Source: Protaetiibacter sp.
GTDB taxonomy: Bacteria > Actinomycetota > Actinomycetes > Actinomycetales > Microbacteriaceae
Assembly (NCBI GenBank): GCA_030150265.1
Contig: JASLGG010000002.1
Coordinates: forward strand, 1 to 54,751
Direction: 5' to 3'
DNA: 54,751 nt
The position numbers and the translations under genes are program-made. The notes under the pieces were generated by a model. That model saw nothing but the letters and a program-made list of their open reading frames with translations. It was not told the DNA's origin and searched no databases. This document shows positions 1 through 9,435 of the stretch, piece after piece (position 1 is the stretch's first letter; every line of letters begins with the position of its first letter).

Positions 1-2
1 GC

Positions 3-71
3 GCCGAAGCCGCCGACCCGGGCGTGCCCGGCGAGGGTGATATGGGGCAGGGACTCCCCCGTGACTCCTGA
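3..71 (+). CDS. recF: Possible C-terminal end of recF (partial)
   Basis: An open frame runs in from the left edge and stops with TGA at 69-71. It encodes about 22 residues ending GQGLPRDS. The usual actinobacterial order is dnaN-recF-dciA-gyrB-gyrA, and a dciA-like gene follows directly with a short overlap, so a RecF tail is the natural reading. The tail carries no diagnostic motif; the call rests on synteny alone. Confidence 0.3.
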   Translation, partial: AEAADPGVPGEGDMGQGLPRDS

Positions 72-567
72 CCCGGAGCGTGCCCGGTTGGCGGCCGAGG
101 CCTTGGCCCGGGCCCGGGCCGACGCCTGGGCCCGGGGCGAACGGCCGGGGGTGGCGCCACGCCAGCAGGCGCACGCTACGCCGGAGACCGGGGCAGACGG
201 GCCGGACGCGGCCGCGACGTGGGCCCCGCGGCCCCGCCGGGACGACCCGCAGCCGCTGACGGCCGCCTTCGGGGGGCTGCTGTCGGCCCGCGGCTGGCGC
301 GAAAAGGCAGCCGTCGGCGCCGTCTTCGGGCACTGGGCGGACATCGTCGGGCCGCAGCTGGCATTGCACACCACGCCGGAGTCGTTCGAATCGGGTGAGC
401 TGACCGTGGCGGCCGACTCTCCCGCATGGGCCACTCAGGTCAAGCTGATGGCCCCCCAGTTGCTCAAGCGGCTGGGCGAGGAACTCGGCCACGGGACCGT
501 GCGGCACATCCGCGTGAAGGGCCCGGCCGGGCCGCCCCGTGCGCGGGGTCGCCTGCGCGTCCGGTAG
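61..567 (+). CDS. dciA: DciA/DUF721 family protein, probable DnaB helicase loader-like factor
   Basis: A protein of about 168 residues whose C-terminal half (from about residue 80) has the DUF721/DciA pattern: WREKAAVGAVFGHWADIVGPQ, then a segment on the way to WATQVKLMAPQLLKRL, ending in a basic tail GRLRVR. DciA-type proteins interact with the replicative helicase DnaB in bacteria lacking DnaC; actinobacterial members sit between recF and gyrB, as here. The N-terminal 70 residues are Ala/Arg/Pro-rich and low complexity. The GTG at 61 is preferred because AGGGA stands seven bases upstream and it overlaps the preceding stop; a GTG at 37 in the same frame is possible. Arginine is often CGG, unlike the CGC-rich genes further right. 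Confidence 0.75.
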   Translation: MTPDPERARLAAEALARARADAWARGERPGVAPRQQAHATPETGADGPDAAATWAPRPRRDDPQPLTAAFGGLLSARGWREKAAVGAVFGHWADIVGPQLALHTTPESFESGELTVAADSPAWATQVKLMAPQLLKRLGEELGHGTVRHIRVKGPAGPPRARGRLRVR

Positions 568-879
568 GCCCTCCGAGCTGGGCTTTCCGGGAACACAGGG
601 GCCGTGCCGCTTGTTGTACCGAACGGTTCAGTCGACTTTCTCGCGGCCGGGCGCCCGATTCGCGCCAGTCATGGCCTCCGCACCCCGATTCGGCGCGTGA
701 CACGTACCGTCAAGGCGGGCCCGATAGTCGGTAACCACAGCTAAAATAGAAGGTAGTCACGGGGCTAAGAGCGCCGGTGGCTGGGGCTGCGTGAGGGCCG
801 CGCGACCGTAGGCGGCAGCACTGGCCGGCTGGGTACCTGGGGGCACTGGTTACCGGGCTGGGGCGCTGCCAGCAGCAGG
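568..879 (+). promoter_or_regulatory. dciA-gyrB intergenic leader, probable gyrB promoter region
   Basis: These 312 bases hold no convincing gene. The A/T-rich TAAAAT at 742-747 is the best -10 candidate, but no good -35 lies 16-18 bases upstream. Gyrase genes are commonly supercoiling-controlled from such a leader; that is inference here. It is far longer than the 9-base gyrB-gyrA gap, so gyrBA is probably transcribed from here. Confidence 0.35.
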
Positions 880-2877
880 ATGGAGCTTCATTTGTCGACC
901 GATTACGATGCGCGGTCTATCACCGTACTCGAGGGCCTCGAGGCCGTTCGTAAGCGTCCCGGCATGTATATCGGCTCTACCGGCGAGCGCGGGTTGCACC
1001 ACCTTGTGTACGAGGTTGTGGATAACTCTGTGGACGAGGCGCTGGCCGGATACGCCAGCGAGATCCAGGTGACCCTGCTGGCCGACGGCGGTGTCCGGGT
1101 CATCGACGACGGCCGCGGCATCCCGGTCGACGAGCACCCGGTCGAGAAGCGCCCCGCGCTCGAGGTCATCATGACCACCCTGCACGCCGGGGGTAAGTTC
1201 GACCGCCAGTCCTACGCGGTCTCCGGCGGCCTGCACGGTGTCGGCATCTCCGTCGTCAACGCGCTGTCCACCCAGGTCGACATCGAGGTGCGCAAGGACG
1301 GCTACATCTGGTCGCAGAGCTACCGGCAGGGCAACCCGCTGGCCCCGCTGCACAGGGGTGAGCAGACCGACAAGACCGGCACCATCACGACCTTCTGGCC
1401 GGACGGGGCGATCTTCGAGACGACCGACTGGTCCTTCGAGACGCTGTCGCGCCGGCTGCAGGAGACCGCGTTCCTCAACCGCGGACTGCGGATCTCGCTG
1501 ACCGACGAGCGGCCCGCCAAGGTCGTGGCCGAGGAGGCCGCTGACGAGGAGCTGGCGCCGTCGCCCGGCGCCCCGGCCGCCAAGGCACGCACGGTCGTCT
1601 ATGAGTACCCGGACGGCATCGCCGACTTCGTGCGCTACCTGAACGCGTCCAAGGAGCCCGTGCACGCCCAGGTCATCGAGTTCGGTGACGAGCAGCCGGG
1701 CATGTCAGCCGAGGTCGCGATGCAGTGGAACGGCTCGTACAACGAGTCGGTGCACACCTTCGCCAACGTGATCAACACCGCCGAGGGCGGCACCCACGAG
1801 GAAGGCTTCCGCGCCGCGCTGACCACGCTGGTCAACAAGTACGCGAAAGACAACAAGTTCCTCAAGGAGAAGGACCTCAACTTCACCGGCGAGGACATCC
1901 GCGAGGGCCTGACCGCGATCGTGTCCGTCAAGCTGGCCGAGCAGCAGTTCGAGGGCCAGACCAAGACCAAGCTCGGCAACACCGAGGCGAAGTCGTTCGT
2001 GCAGCGCGTCGTCGGCGAGCAGCTCGGCGACTGGTTCGACCGCAACCCGAACCTGGCGAAGGACGTCATCCGCAAGGCCATCCAGGCGGCGACCGCCCGC
2101 ATCGCGGCGCGCAAGGCGCGCGAGCAGACCCGCCGCAAGGGCCTGCTCGAGGGCGGCGGCATGCCGGGCAAGCTGAGCGACTGCTCGAGCAAGGACCCGG
2201 CGCGTTCCGAGATCTTCCTCGTGGAGGGCGACTCGGCCGGCGGCTCGGCCAAGACGGGTCGCAATCCGGAGACGCAGGCGATCCTGCCGCTGCGCGGCAA
2301 GATCCTCAACGTCGAGAAGGCCCGGCTCGACCGTGCGCTCGCCAACGCCGAGATCCAGGCGATGATCACCGCCTTCGGCACCGGCATCGGCGAGGACTTC
2401 GACGGCGAGAAGGCCCGGTACCACAAGATCGTGCTGATGGCGGACGCCGACGTGGACGGCCAGCACATCACGACGCTCCTGCTCACCCTGCTGTTCCGCT
2501 ACATGCGGCCGCTCATCGAGATGGGCTACGTCTACCTCGCGATGCCGCCGCTCTACCGGATCAAGTGGACCAACGCCGACCACGAGTACGTCTACTCCGA
2601 CCGCGAGCGCGACGCGATGCTCGAGGCGGGCCTCGCATCCGGCCGCCGCCTCCAGAAGGAGAACGGCGTGCAGCGGTACAAGGGCCTCGGCGAGATGAAC
2701 CACCAGGAGCTGTGGGACACCACGATGAACCCCGACACCCGCACCCTCCGCCAGGTCACGCTCGACGACGCGGCGATCGCCGACGGCATCTTCGCGACGC
2801 TCATGGGCGACGACGTCGAGGCGCGGCGCCACTTCATCCAGACGAACGCCAAAGACGTCCGCTTCCTGGACATCTAA
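880..2877 (+). CDS. gyrB: DNA gyrase subunit B
   Basis: A full-length type IIA topoisomerase B subunit of 665 residues. It supplies the ATPase that drives negative supercoiling by the GyrA2B2 tetramer. Visible motifs, in order: the GHKL ATPase set (EVVDNSVDEALAG near residue 45, DDGRGIPV near 75, SGGLHGVGISVVNAL near 110), the transducer, the TOPRIM motifs EGDSAGGSA and DADVDGQH in the C-terminal third, and the conserved tail NAKDVRFLDI. It is separated from gyrA by nine bases and surely co-transcribed. The ATG at 880 lacks a clear ribosome binding site. The first ~60 codons use several unpreferred codons (TTG, CTT, TAT, TCT, GTT), and the N-terminal half reads less like Micrococcales GyrB than the C-terminal half (see findings). 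Confidence 0.98.
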   Translation: MELHLSTDYDARSITVLEGLEAVRKRPGMYIGSTGERGLHHLVYEVVDNSVDEALAGYASEIQVTLLADGGVRVIDDGRGIPVDEHPVEKRPALEVIMTTLHAGGKFDRQSYAVSGGLHGVGISVVNALSTQVDIEVRKDGYIWSQSYRQGNPLAPLHRGEQTDKTGTITTFWPDGAIFETTDWSFETLSRRLQETAFLNRGLRISLTDERPAKVVAEEAADEELAPSPGAPAAKARTVVYEYPDGIADFVRYLNASKEPVHAQVIEFGDEQPGMSAEVAMQWNGSYNESVHTFANVINTAEGGTHEEGFRAALTTLVNKYAKDNKFLKEKDLNFTGEDIREGLTAIVSVKLAEQQFEGQTKTKLGNTEAKSFVQRVVGEQLGDWFDRNPNLAKDVIRKAIQAATARIAARKAREQTRRKGLLEGGGMPGKLSDCSSKDPARSEIFLVEGDSAGGSAKTGRNPETQAILPLRGKILNVEKARLDRALANAEIQAMITAFGTGIGEDFDGEKARYHKIVLMADADVDGQHITTLLLTLLFRYMRPLIEMGYVYLAMPPLYRIKWTNADHEYVYSDRERDAMLEAGLASGRRLQKENGVQRYKGLGEMNHQELWDTTMNPDTRTLRQVTLDDAAIADGIFATLMGDDVEARRHFIQTNAKDVRFLDI

Positions 2878-2886
2878 GGGACCCCG

Positions 2887-5513
<2,627 letters not shown>

Positions 5514-5517
<4 letters not shown>

Positions 5518-5921
5518 GCAGCGTCGCCGAGAAGCTCCAGCGCAAGGAAGGCCGCAGCGCGGGCGCCAAGCAGGTGCGCCTGCGCCTGGTCTACATCGAC
5601 TTCTGGTCGGTCGTGAAGCTCTCGTTCCTGATCTGGCTGTGCCTGGGAATCGTGCTCATCGTCGCCGCGGTGCTCATCTGGATCGTGCTCAACTCGACGG
5701 GCATCTTCGGCACGCTCAACAGCCTGCTGCGCGACATCCTCGGCAAGGAGGACTTCTCGATCACCGACACCTTCGGTCTCGGGCAGGTCGTGCTGTTCTC
5801 CTTCGTGATCGCCGTGCTCAACACCGTCGTCGGCACGATCCTCGGAGCCATCGGCGCACTGCTCTACAACCTGAGCGTGCGGTTCACCGGCGGCATCCTC
5901 GTCGGCTTCCAGAACAGCTGA
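5514..5921 (+). CDS. DUF3566 membrane protein
   Basis: A 135-residue protein of the actinobacterial DUF3566 family, which almost always lies directly downstream of gyrA. A basic cytoplasmic N-terminus (about 25 residues, ending QVRLRLVYIDFWSVVKLSF) leads into a first membrane helix (about residues 38-63) and a second (about 88-113), then a short positively charged tail. The function of the family is unknown. Start codon ATG overlaps the gyrA stop by four bases, so it is the third gene of the gyrBA operon. Confidence 0.88.
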
Positions 5922-5926
5922 CGCTT

Positions 5927-5955
5927 TTGCCCCGCGCGGATGCGTGGGGTACTGT
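5927..5955 (+). promoter_or_regulatory. Promoter of tRNA-Ile
   Basis: TTGCCC at 5927-5932 and TACTGT at 5950-5955 are separated by 17 bases, a good housekeeping sigma factor spacing, about 32 bases ahead of tRNA-Ile. The region starts immediately after the DUF3566 stop. Confidence 0.55.
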
Positions 5956-5962
5956 AGGCGAG

Positions 5963-5980
5963 GCCGTTCCGAGGAACGGC
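5963..5980 (+). repeat. Perfect inverted repeat in the tRNA-Ile leader
   Basis: GCCGTTCC and GGAACGGC form an 8-bp perfect stem around a GA dinucleotide, just downstream of the -10 box and six bases before the mature tRNA. It could be a processing signal in the 5' leader or simply a stem in the precursor. Confidence 0.5.
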
Positions 5981-5986
5981 TCTCTC

Positions 5987-6060
5987 GGGGCTATAGCTCA
6001 GGCGGTTAGAGCGCTTCGCTGATAACGAAGAGGTCCCAGGTTCAAGTCCTGGTAGCCCCA
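5987..6060 (+). tRNA. tRNA-Ile (GAT anticodon)
   Basis: Complete cloverleaf: acceptor GGGGCTA pairs with TAGCCCC, D-arm AGCTCAGGCGGTTAGAGC, anticodon loop CTGATAA with GAT, T-loop GGTTCAAGTCC, discriminator A. CCA is not encoded. A tRNA-Ile close downstream of gyrA followed by tRNA-Ala is the standard arrangement in Micrococcales. Confidence 0.97.
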
Positions 6061-6235
6061 CTGCGCCGCGGTAATCCGCGGCGCCGGCCGCGAAGCGGCA
6101 CGAGCGCGGTCGCGCCGCCTCGCGAGTGCCGACACCGATGAGTGGCACCGCTGGCCTGCTGCTCAGGTGGTTGAGGAGCGCACCGCCGCAGGCGGTACGC
6201 GTCTCGAAACCCCCGTCGCCGCCGTCGCTGCCGCC

Positions 6236-7183
6236 CTACGGCAGCAGCACGATCTTGCCGCGGGGCGCCGTGCCGTCCTCGAGCATCCGCTGGGCGTCGG
6301 TCGCCTGCTCGAGCGGCAGGGTGCGCGCGATCTCGACGTCGAACGCGCCGGATGCCGCTCGCTCGGTCGCGAGCCGGATGCCCTCCGCGCGCCACGCCTT
6401 CTGCTCCTCGGTGAGGGGCGCCGGGCTGCCGCCCGACCACGCCTGGATGCCCCAGCCGGGCGCATCCGCCCCCCGCACGATCGTGCCGACGTGCCGCGGG
6501 TCGTCGACGAGCTCGAGCGACGCCTCGATCGCGGCGTCGGTGCCGGCGGCATCGAGCACCCGGTCGACCCCCTCGGGTGCGATCGCGCGCACGCGATCGA
6601 CGAGCCCGTCTCCGTAGGCGACCGGGATCGCGCCGAGCTGCCGCAGCCGCTCGTGGTTCGCGGGGCTCGCCGTGCCGATCACGCGGGCTCCCATCGCACG
6701 GGCGAACTGCACCGCCGCCTGGCCGACGGATCCGGATGCGGCATGGACGAGCACGGTCTGGCCCTCGCCGACCCCGAGCGAGCGCAGCGCCTGGTAGGCG
6801 GTGCCCGCCGGGATGCCGATGCCCGCCGCCTGCGCCCAGCCGAGTCCCGCCGGCTTGCGGGTGAGCCCCGTGACGGGCACGACGACATGGCTGGCGTAGC
6901 TGCCCCGGCCGCTCGTCACGACGACCTCGTCGCCGACGCTCCAGCCCTCGACGCCGGGGCCGAGCGCGGCGATCACGCCCGCCGCATCCGAGCCGGTGCC
7001 GCGCGGTCCGTCGAAGGGCGCGCTCGAGCGCCCGCCGGAGCGGAGCTTGCCGTCGATGGGGTTGACGCCCGCCGCGCGGACCTCCACGACCACCTCGCCG
7101 GGACCCGCCGTCGGCGCCGGTTCTTCGACGAGCTCGAGCACCTCCGGTCCGCCGAGAGCGCGGTACTGCACGAAACGAGCCAT
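6236..7183 (-). CDS. NADPH:quinone reductase-like / zinc-independent medium-chain dehydrogenase
   Basis: A 315-residue protein of the quinone oxidoreductase branch of the medium-chain dehydrogenase/reductase superfamily, which reduces quinones or alpha,beta-unsaturated carbonyls with NADPH. The N-terminal GroES-like domain contains AAGVNPIDGKLRSG, the family signature. The Rossmann region holds VLVHAASGSVGQAAVQFARAMG with the dinucleotide-binding AASGSVG loop. No structural zinc cysteine cluster is present, as expected for this branch. The ATG at 7183 is chosen because GGAGGAGG stands eight bases upstream, although the frame is open further. It lies alone between two tRNA genes on the opposite strand. 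The true substrate cannot be told from sequence. Confidence 0.85.
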   Translation of the reverse strand: MARFVQYRALGGPEVLELVEEPAPTAGPGEVVVEVRAAGVNPIDGKLRSGGRSSAPFDGPRGTGSDAAGVIAALGPGVEGWSVGDEVVVTSGRGSYASHVVVPVTGLTRKPAGLGWAQAAGIGIPAGTAYQALRSLGVGEGQTVLVHAASGSVGQAAVQFARAMGARVIGTASPANHERLRQLGAIPVAYGDGLVDRVRAIAPEGVDRVLDAAGTDAAIEASLELVDDPRHVGTIVRGADAPGWGIQAWSGGSPAPLTEEQKAWRAEGIRLATERAASGAFDVEIARTLPLEQATDAQRMLEDGTAPRGKIVLLP

Positions 7184-7256
7184 GACGACCTCCTCCTGGA
7201 TCCAACATCCCGTGGCGGACGTCATTCCCGCAAGCGGGTAGGCTGTCACACCGGAC

Positions 7257-7329
7257 GGGGCCTTAGCTCAATTGGTAGAGCGCCTGCTTTGCAAGCAGGA
7301 GGTCAGGGGTTCGATTCCCCTAGGCTCCA
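7257..7329 (+). tRNA. tRNA-Ala (TGC anticodon)
   Basis: Complete cloverleaf: acceptor GGGGCCT pairs with AGGCTCC (one G-U), anticodon arm CCTGC TTTGCAA GCAGG with TGC, T-arm GGGGTTCGATTCCCC, discriminator A, no encoded CCA. A plausible -10 (TAGGCT) lies at 7239-7244. Its 3' end marks the left boundary of the accessory island, a classic integration target. Confidence 0.97.
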
Positions 7330-7740
7330 CTTTCTGAAGGATGTCCTTCGCCGGCCCGATGTCGACGTGGTCTACATCGCGACACCCCACGCAACCCATC
7401 ACGCGATCGCCCGGTTCGCGATGCTGGCAGGCAAACACGTCGTCGTGGAGAGTCGACGCCACCGAGCTCGCGGACCTCCTCATGCTTGCCGAAGTCACGG
7501 GTGCGTTCTTCGCTGAAGCGATGTGGATGAAGTTCAACCCGGCGCATCGAGAGCTCGCTCAGCCGCTCGATGGCGGCCTGATCGGCGAGGTGCGCAGCGT
7601 CCGCGCCGCCTTCGGGATGCCGTTCCCCCGCGACGACTCCAGCCGATGGCAGGCGGACCTACGAGGAAGCGCGCTCTTTGACTAAGGCATCTACCCGGTC
7701 ACCTTCGCGACCACCTCGTTCGTGCGTTGCCGGAGTGCAG
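7330..7740 (+). pseudogene. Decayed Gfo/Idh/MocA-family oxidoreductase fragment
   Basis: Two adjoining frames together spell a recognisable piece of a Gfo/Idh/MocA NAD(P)-dependent oxidoreductase. The first (about 7330-7452) gives DVDVVYIATPHATHHAIARF and GKHVVVE, the end of the Rossmann fold. The second (about 7450-7685) gives DATELADLLMLAEVTGAFF, EAMWMKFNP and IGEVRSVRAAFGMPF, the start of the catalytic domain. A frameshift with loss of a few codons separates them, where the usual EKP motif should be. A TAA stop at 7683-7685 interrupts, after which GIYPVTFA continues the family pattern. The glycine-rich N-terminus is missing, cut off exactly at the 3' end of tRNA-Ala, and the C-terminal half is gone. 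It is a remnant, probably stranded by an integration or excision event. Confidence 0.75.
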
Positions 7741-7769
7741 GTCATCGAGTTCCTCGGGCGATGGGACGT

Positions 7770-8492
7770 CTAGGAGGAGTTGGCTTCGCGACGCCAGCGC
7801 TGGAGGATGTCGGAGCGCAAAGGCGACGGCCCCTGGAGGCGGACGGTTCTACCGGCGTCGATCTTGGAGGCGAGCGTACGGAGCCGCTCGGCTCCGCGGC
7901 CGGGCCATCCGTGAGAAAGGGCGTAGGCGTACACGGCATCCGCGGGCAACCGGTACCCGCCGTCGTGCAGCTCGCGGAGGACGGCAACGGCGTCGCGGTG
8001 GTCCAGAGCACCGGCAAGGTTGTTGGCGTGGTTCACCATGTGGGTTAGGTGGTCCAGTCCGACGGCGACAACCGGGTCGAGGGGTTCAGTGGCGGCGGGC
8101 GGTTCCGCCGTCCCGAGCATTTCGGGGTTCACGGCCTGCTGCCAAGCGCTAGTGTCCTCCGGGCCCCAGGGGATAACGCAGAGAGCCCTAATGCGTTGGT
8201 GGTCGGCGAGTCGGGCGAGCGACTCTCGTGTTGGCCATGCGGCGATGACGGGACCCCCGGTCCAGCCGGAGATCCCGGTCTTGGGGGTCGCGACGACGAC
8301 GCCCGGCACCTTGGCGAACTGTGCGAGCGGGCCGTCGCTGTCCTGGAGCGAGGCCTTGGTCGGCACATACAGCAGGATCGCGCCTCCGACGGACTTCTGT
8401 TGCTCGGCGACCCATCGAATCGCGTCGATTTGTGCGTCCTCGAACCCGTCCCCGGTGATCGCGGTCGGGCAGCTGCGTTCGCGTTCGAACAT
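7770..8492 (-). CDS. Hypothetical protein, 240 residues
   Basis: I do not recognise the family. The protein looks soluble, without signal peptide or membrane helix. Its N-terminal part alternates predicted beta strands and helices (AQIDAIRWVAEQQ; GAILLYVPTKASL; VPGVVVATPKTG; IRALCVIPW), suggesting a Rossmann-like alpha/beta fold. The C-terminal ~100 residues are mostly helical (LDHLTHMVNHANNLAGALDH; AVAVLRELHDGGYRLPADAV). It lies downstream of the DUF2188 gene on the same strand but behind a strong hairpin, so it may be expressed by read-through or its own promoter. Codon choice is less extreme than in the flanking core genes, in keeping with an island gene. Confidence 0.6.
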   Translation of the reverse strand: MFERERSCPTAITGDGFEDAQIDAIRWVAEQQKSVGGAILLYVPTKASLQDSDGPLAQFAKVPGVVVATPKTGISGWTGGPVIAAWPTRESLARLADHQRIRALCVIPWGPEDTSAWQQAVNPEMLGTAEPPAATEPLDPVVAVGLDHLTHMVNHANNLAGALDHRDAVAVLRELHDGGYRLPADAVYAYALSHGWPGRGAERLRTLASKIDAGRTVRLQGPSPLRSDILQRWRREANSS

Positions 8493-8511
8493 GGCCTACT
8501 CCTTCAGATGG

Positions 8512-8548
8512 GGGCGCCGGCTGAGCTGCGTCGTTTCAGCCGGCGCCC
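8512..8548 (-). terminator. Strong hairpin between the DUF2188 gene and the 240-residue gene
   Basis: GGGCGCCGGCTGA at 8512-8524 and TCAGCCGGCGCCC at 8536-8548 form a perfect 13-bp stem with an 11-base loop. No run of T follows on either strand. It sits between two genes of the same direction and likely attenuates or ends the transcript from the divergent promoter. Confidence 0.6.
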
Positions 8549-8561
8549 GGGGGTGCGACGG

Positions 8562-8783
8562 TTAGCCACGCGGCGGGAACGGGTCGTCGCCGTACGTGCG
8601 CTCGTCCTCGATGGTGCCGTCGGCGCGGTGGATGATGAGCTGGCTGGGCACGTTCGCCCGGGCCACCCTCACTCCGGCGTCGACCGCGTCCTGCTTGATG
8701 TAGTGGTTCGACAGCGTCGAACCGAGGTACGTGACCTTCCACGCCGAGCCCGCAGGCGAGACGTCATACCGCTTGCGCGCCAT
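8562..8783 (-). CDS. DUF2188 domain protein
   Basis: A 73-residue protein matching the small DUF2188 family: an N-terminal KRYDVSPAGSAWKVTY strand pair, a central helix with DAVDAGVRVARANVPSQLIIH, and the hallmark ending ADGTIEDERTYGDDPFPP. The family occurs in mobile and accessory regions and has no established function. The ATG at 8783 follows GAAGGAG. It starts two bases after the 55-residue gene ends, so both form one operon read leftward from the divergent promoter. Confidence 0.8.
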   Translation of the reverse strand: MARKRYDVSPAGSAWKVTYLGSTLSNHYIKQDAVDAGVRVARANVPSQLIIHRADGTIEDERTYGDDPFPPRG

Positions 8784-8785
8784 GG

Positions 8786-8953
8786 TCACTTCTCCTTCCG
8801 CACGCCCTTGAACGGCGTGCCGTTGGCCTTGCCGTCCATGAACTTGCCCGTGCCGGTGTCCCGCTTGGTGTAGTTGCCCGTCTTGGGGTTCTGCACCTGG
8901 CTGCGTCCGGTCACCGCACCCTGGCGGTAACCCTTTCCTGTGTTGCTGGCCAT
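8786..8953 (-). CDS. Small basic protein, partner of DUF2188
   Basis: A 55-residue lysine- and glycine-rich protein, too small and too hydrophilic for a fold to be assigned. It contains TGKGYRQGAVTGRSQVQNP, then TKRDTGTGKFMDGKANGTPF and a basic end KGVRKEK. I recall similar small proteins beside DUF2188 genes in actinobacterial islands, but cannot verify this here. It is the first gene of the leftward transcript from the divergent control region; GAAAGGACCAG stands just ahead of the ATG at 8953. Confidence 0.65.
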   Translation of the reverse strand: MASNTGKGYRQGAVTGRSQVQNPKTGNYTKRDTGTGKFMDGKANGTPFKGVRKEK

Positions 8954-9074
8954 CTCTGGTCCTTTCTCGATCTTGTACGCAAGTCCGCATGTACGCGTTC
9001 TTGCGAACAGAGTAGCATCGAAACGCGAAGATGTCCGCTCGTTTGCGGACAAGCGATCAGGGGAGGTTCGCACC
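8954..9074. promoter_or_regulatory. Divergent promoter and operator region of the island
   Basis: These 121 bases separate the leftward small-gene operon from the rightward XRE gene and are A/T-richer than the surroundings. They contain a perfect inverted repeat, TGTCCGC (9032-9038) and GCGGACA (9045-9051) around six bases, a second dyad GTTC-TTGC-GAAC (8998-9009), and two copies of GTACGC further left. Such clustered dyads are what a dimeric XRE repressor would bind to control both directions. Assignment to the adjacent repressor is inference. Confidence 0.6.
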
Positions 9075-9434
9075 ATGTCAGAGAAGCTGGGCAGACAGAT
9101 CGCTGAGGCGCGTCGAGCACACGAGAAATCACTGCGCGCACTCGCCGACGAGGTCAAGCTGTCGCCCTCGTACCTCAACGACATCGAGCACGACCGACGC
9201 GTCCCAAGTGAGCAGGCGATCCGCGACATCGCGCGGGTCCTCGACCTGGACGAGAACGCCATGCTCGCCAAGGCTGGGCGTGTCGGCGAGTACACGCAGG
9301 AGTACATGCGTTCCCGCCCAAGCGCCGGCGTACTACTTCGGAAAGCCTCGGACGCTGGGCTAAGCGAGGAAGAGCTTCAGAAGCTCATCCCGCGGCTCGA
9401 CCGGATCATCCGAGACCGGGACACGCAGGACTGA
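9075..9434 (+). CDS. XRE-family transcriptional regulator
   Basis: A 119-residue DNA-binding protein. Residues about 5-60 form a Cro/CI-type helix-turn-helix: LGRQIAEARRAHEKSLRALA, then DEVKLSPSYLNDIEHDRRVP and SEQAIRDIARVLDLDENAM. The C-terminal half, helical with EEELQKLIPRLDRIIRDR, probably serves dimerisation. The ATG at 9075 has GGGGAGG ten bases upstream. It ends one base before the ImmA-like peptidase gene; such pairs (ImmR/ImmA, DdrO/IrrE) are known switches in which the protease cleaves the repressor. The divergent dyads directly upstream are its likely operators. Confidence 0.88.
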   Translation: MSEKLGRQIAEARRAHEKSLRALADEVKLSPSYLNDIEHDRRVPSEQAIRDIARVLDLDENAMLAKAGRVGEYTQEYMRSRPSAGVLLRKASDAGLSEEELQKLIPRLDRIIRDRDTQD

Positions 9435-9435
9435 C

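Noticed and set aside
6126..7516. Forward frames across the quinone reductase gene
   Set aside because: Antisense shadow; the longest one also runs through tRNA-Ala. Its last part was kept only as evidence for the pseudogene fragment.
8020..8565. Forward frame opposite the 240-residue gene
   Set aside because: No ribosome binding site, no recognisable motif, and it covers the strong hairpin; the leftward frame is better.
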